From GCA-002708145 sp045562755 (GTDB taxonomy: Bacteria > Chloroflexota > Dehalococcoidia > Lucifugimonadales > Lucifugimonadaceae): a stretch of DNA of 64,000 nt. Both the position numbers and the translations under genes were made by a program. Positions within the stretch are counted from its first letter, which is position 1; each line of letters starts with the position of its first letter. Under the pieces are notes generated by a model, which was given only the letters and a program-made list of their open reading frames with translations, had not been told where the DNA came from and searched no databases. Location: assembly GCA_045562755.1 (NCBI GenBank), contig JBJKVF010000006.1, forward strand, positions 62,001 through 126,000. Direction: 5' to 3'. This document shows, in pieces, positions 61,867 to 64,000 of this stretch.

Positions 61867-63021
61867 CTAATCTCCTCTATATTGTTCGTGTGAATTAGCT
61901 CTTAGATAATCCATATTCATCTCGATTCCTAAACCAGGCTCTTCAGGTAAAAGTAGTCTGCCATTTTGCACATTTAATGGTTTATCCATGAATATATCGT
62001 ATGCATTTAACCTATGCCTTGCTGTTTCTAATTTATAAAAATTTGGAACAGTCATCATAACGTGAGCACCAGCAAGCACATTTATTGGACCACTAGCGTC
62101 ATGAGGTGATATTGGAATATAGTAAGCTTCAGCCATTGTCGAAACTTTTTTTAGTTCAGTTATTCCTCCAACCCACGTCACATCAGGCATTAGAAAGTCT
62201 GTTAAGTTGTTTTCTAATACATCTACAAATTCCCACCTAGTATGCAATCTTTCGCCAACTGAAATTGGAATATTAATTTGATCTCTTACGTTTTTCAAAG
62301 CATGATTACTTTCTACCGGCACAGGCTCTTCCCACCAATGGATATTGATATGCTCAACACTTTTGGCTAGTCTTACTGAAGTTGGAACATCAAACCTACC
62401 ATGAGCGTCAATTAATAATTCCATATCCGGTCCTGCACCCTCACGCATAGCTTCTGTGATTTCTACCCCCAGTGATTCACCTTTTATGTCCATTTTTCCT
62501 GATAAATATCCGTTTTTTTCATCTTCAAATCCAGGAAAAGGATCAAATTTCATAGCCGTATGACCAGAATCAGCAATTGCTTTAGCCTGTTTTTTAGCTT
62601 CATCAGGACCAATGCCTGGATCTGGATGAGTATAAAGTTCTATATTCTCACGAATTGGACCACCAAGTAAGTTATAAATTGGTTCCTTATGAACTTTCCC
62701 AAATATATCCCATAAAGCTATATCAACACCACTAATTGCATTGGTTGAAGCTCCCCTAGAACCCATATATGTGAATCTTCTGAAAATTTTATTCCAGATT
62801 TTTTCTATATGAAGAGGGTTTTCACCAACAATAATTTGATCTAACTGTTGTAAAATTGCGCAAATTGCTCGATTAGCAGCAGGGTGAGTTGTAGTTACTT
62901 CACCCCAGCCAGTTATATTTTCATCAGTTTTTACCTCTACAAAAATATATTCACCTGGACGTCCAAAATTATATGCCGCAGGAGATAATAATAGCCATGG
63001 AGTCACAGATGTAATTTTCAT
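61867..63021 (-). CDS. Enolase-superfamily dehydratase, D-galactonate/gluconate dehydratase-like
   Basis: A 384-residue mandelate-racemase-group enzyme. The K158-F-D160 motif (MKFDPFP), D205-x-H207 (IDAHGR), E231/E232 (WWEEPVP), E257 (GERLHTRWEF) and H317-D318 (SPHDAS) match the galactonate-dehydratase subgroup. It would convert an aldonic acid to a 2-keto-3-deoxy acid. It is the first gene of the operon, about 100 nt from the MMPL gene stop. A TATAAT on the minus strand at 63095-63100 could be part of its promoter, and AAGG precedes the ATG. Confidence 0.84.
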   Translation of the reverse strand: MKITSVTPWLLLSPAAYNFGRPGEYIFVEVKTDENITGWGEVTTTHPAANRAICAILQQLDQIIVGENPLHIEKIWNKIFRRFTYMGSRGASTNAISGVDIALWDIFGKVHKEPIYNLLGGPIRENIELYTHPDPGIGPDEAKKQAKAIADSGHTAMKFDPFPGFEDEKNGYLSGKMDIKGESLGVEITEAMREGAGPDMELLIDAHGRFDVPTSVRLAKSVEHINIHWWEEPVPVESNHALKNVRDQINIPISVGERLHTRWEFVDVLENNLTDFLMPDVTWVGGITELKKVSTMAEAYYIPISPHDASGPINVLAGAHVMMTVPNFYKLETARHRLNAYDIFMDKPLNVQNGRLLLPEEPGLGIEMNMDYLRANSHEQYRGD

Positions 63022-63120
63022 TTTTCAACCTTTACTAATAAAATATATAAACTATGTTTAAGATAAATTATTAGTTGAAAAAATTAAATACCAAATTATA
63101 AAAATAATAATAACTTTTAA

Positions 63121-64000
63121 CTATTTTTGTTTTTCTGGAGTGCCCTCAATAGAGATATTTGGTATCCACTCTAACCATGATGGAAGGTACCAAGCTTTAT
63201 CTCCAAGTAGCTTCATGACACTTGGGACTAAAATTGATCGAACAATTGTTGCATCTATTAGTACGGCGGCTCCAAGACCAAAACCCATTGATTGGAAGAA
63301 AGCAATTTTACCTAATGCAAATCCTCCAAAAACTGCAACCATAATCAATGCTGCACCAGTGATTATACTAGCCGTTTTCCTTAAACCAAACGCCACAGAT
63401 TCATCAGAAGATTTAGTCTCATCATAACGTTCTTTGATTCTACTTAGCATAAAAACATGGTAATCCATGGATAAACCAAATAATATACTAAACATAAATA
63501 ATGGCAACCAAAATTCTAATTGATCAACTTGTTGAAATCCAAAGACATCAATTAAGAAACCTTTTTGGAATACAAGTACTAATAAACCATATGCTGCACC
63601 AACTGAAAGAAGATTCATTATTATTGATGCAAATGCTATAGTTATAGATCTAAATGCAAGAAGTAAAAGTACCAAACTTAAGCTTAATACTAATCCTAAT
63701 ACTATTGGGAAATAATCATCTGTAGTCTTTACAGAATCTACAGTAGCTGCTGTGGCTCCACCAACGTAAATCGTATATGAATTCGTACTCATATTTGAAA
63801 AAGATGAAGGAATTATTTCATTTCTTAATCTTCTGATGGAATTAAGTGATTCCATTCCATTTGGGTCACCAGGAACTCTTGATTGTATTTCAATAAAATC
63901 AACTGATGGGAACAAAAGAATTTCTGGTTTTAAGAAACCAGGATCAGCATTGATACTTTTTTCTAGACTTTGTAACGAACTTACTAGCTCTGGAGAAGAT
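63121..64000 (-). CDS. MMPL/RND-family membrane transporter (5' end outside window)
   Basis: At least 293 residues of an RND/MMPL-type permease, open to the edge of the window; a TTG at 63915 is an internal codon, because the frame continues upstream without a stop. The visible part is the C-terminal half. An extracytoplasmic stretch is followed by five or six membrane helices with the sterol-sensing-like GLSMDYHVFMLSRIKERYDE motif, typical of MMPL proteins, and a short tail. Family members export lipids or hydrophobic compounds. The 100-nt gap after it belongs to the operon promoter on the same strand. Confidence 0.85.
   Translation of the reverse strand, partial: SSPELVSSLQSLEKSINADPGFLKPEILLFPSVDFIEIQSRVPGDPNGMESLNSIRRLRNEIIPSSFSNMSTNSYTIYVGGATAATVDSVKTTDDYFPIVLGLVLSLSLVLLLLAFRSITIAFASIIMNLLSVGAAYGLLVLVFQKGFLIDVFGFQQVDQLEFWLPLFMFSILFGLSMDYHVFMLSRIKERYDETKSSDESVAFGLRKTASIITGAALIMVAVFGGFALGKIAFFQSMGFGLGAAVLIDATIVRSILVPSVMKLLGDKAWYLPSWLEWIPNISIEGTPEKQK

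Noticed and set aside
63121..63915. The MMPL gene starting at the TTG at 63915
   Set aside because: The frame stays open to the end of the window and the upstream codons read as protein, so the gene is partial.

Overview
This window is AT-rich (about 30% G+C by eye) and densely packed. Genes lie in short operons with frequent 1-30 nt overlaps, TTG starts are common, and there are no insertion sequences, phage genes or CRISPR arrays. Several things point to a free-living, probably marine bacterium of the Chloroflexota, most like the AT-rich SAR202-type lineages. These are a DnaD-domain protein and a DnaI/DnaC-like loader next to dnaB, many enolase-superfamily, SMP-30, SDR, sulfatase and D-2-hydroxyacid dehydrogenase genes, NadX-type NAD synthesis, and separate Tal and Pgi enzymes of the kind often fused in phototrophs and Chloroflexi. 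This placement is inferred from gene content; no 16S gene is present to confirm it.

Layout. 1-2.7 kb: end of a GldG/DUF4340 ABC-transporter accessory pair. 2.7-8.2 kb (minus): a NorD/CbbO-like VWA protein, a Nudix CoA pyrophosphatase, a NorQ/CbbQ-like AAA+ ATPase and coaE. 8.2-18.7 kb: housekeeping genes (smr, rarA, a frameshifted ltaE, lspA, an rluD-like gene, gltX, rpsU with clear promoter and terminator, purQ, purL, a HAD phosphatase, a FmdB-like protein, dtd). 18.7-23.1 kb: miaB-nadA-nadC divergent from nadX (NAD de novo synthesis). 23.2-24.0 kb: tRNA-Ser(GCU), moaE, moaD. 24.1-27.2 kb: rpsP with a remarkable 15-bp tandem-repeat tail, then khpA, rimM, yebC and a winged-helix regulator. 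27.4-35.7 kb: an aminotransferase, methyltransferase, dehydrogenase, uvrB, an Fe-S assembly pair (DUF59 + Mrp) and two metabolic genes. 35.8-40.1 kb: a replication operon, rplI-dnaB-dnaD-like and a loader with two AAA+ domains. 40.1-51.8 kb: creatininase, a ceramidase-like protein, two SMP-30 lactonases, then rpiB-tal-pgi-(DUF2090-like)-gnd, facing an FGGY gluconokinase-like operon. 51.9-54.7 kb: proton-translocating transhydrogenase pntAA-AB-B. 54.8-63.0 kb (minus): an eight-gene catabolic operon (two SDRs, SMP-30, cupin, sulfatase, MFS transporter, two enolase-superfamily dehydratases). 63.1-64 kb: end of an MMPL/RND transporter.

How it fits together. The 54.8-63.0 kb operon reads as a complete front end for importing a sulfated or carboxylated sugar, desulfating it in the cytosol, oxidising it to a lactone, opening the lactone and dehydrating the aldonic acid. 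The 42-51 kb region would feed gluconate-type acids into the pentose phosphate pathway through lactonase, gluconokinase and Gnd, with transhydrogenase balancing NADH and NADPH. The most unusual items are the bS16 repeat tail (18 perfect 15-bp units), the double-AAA+ helicase loader whose start lies 101 nt inside the preceding gene, a MoaD with residues after its terminal Gly-Gly, a probably non-catalytic SDR paired with an intact one, and the single-base frameshift in ltaE.
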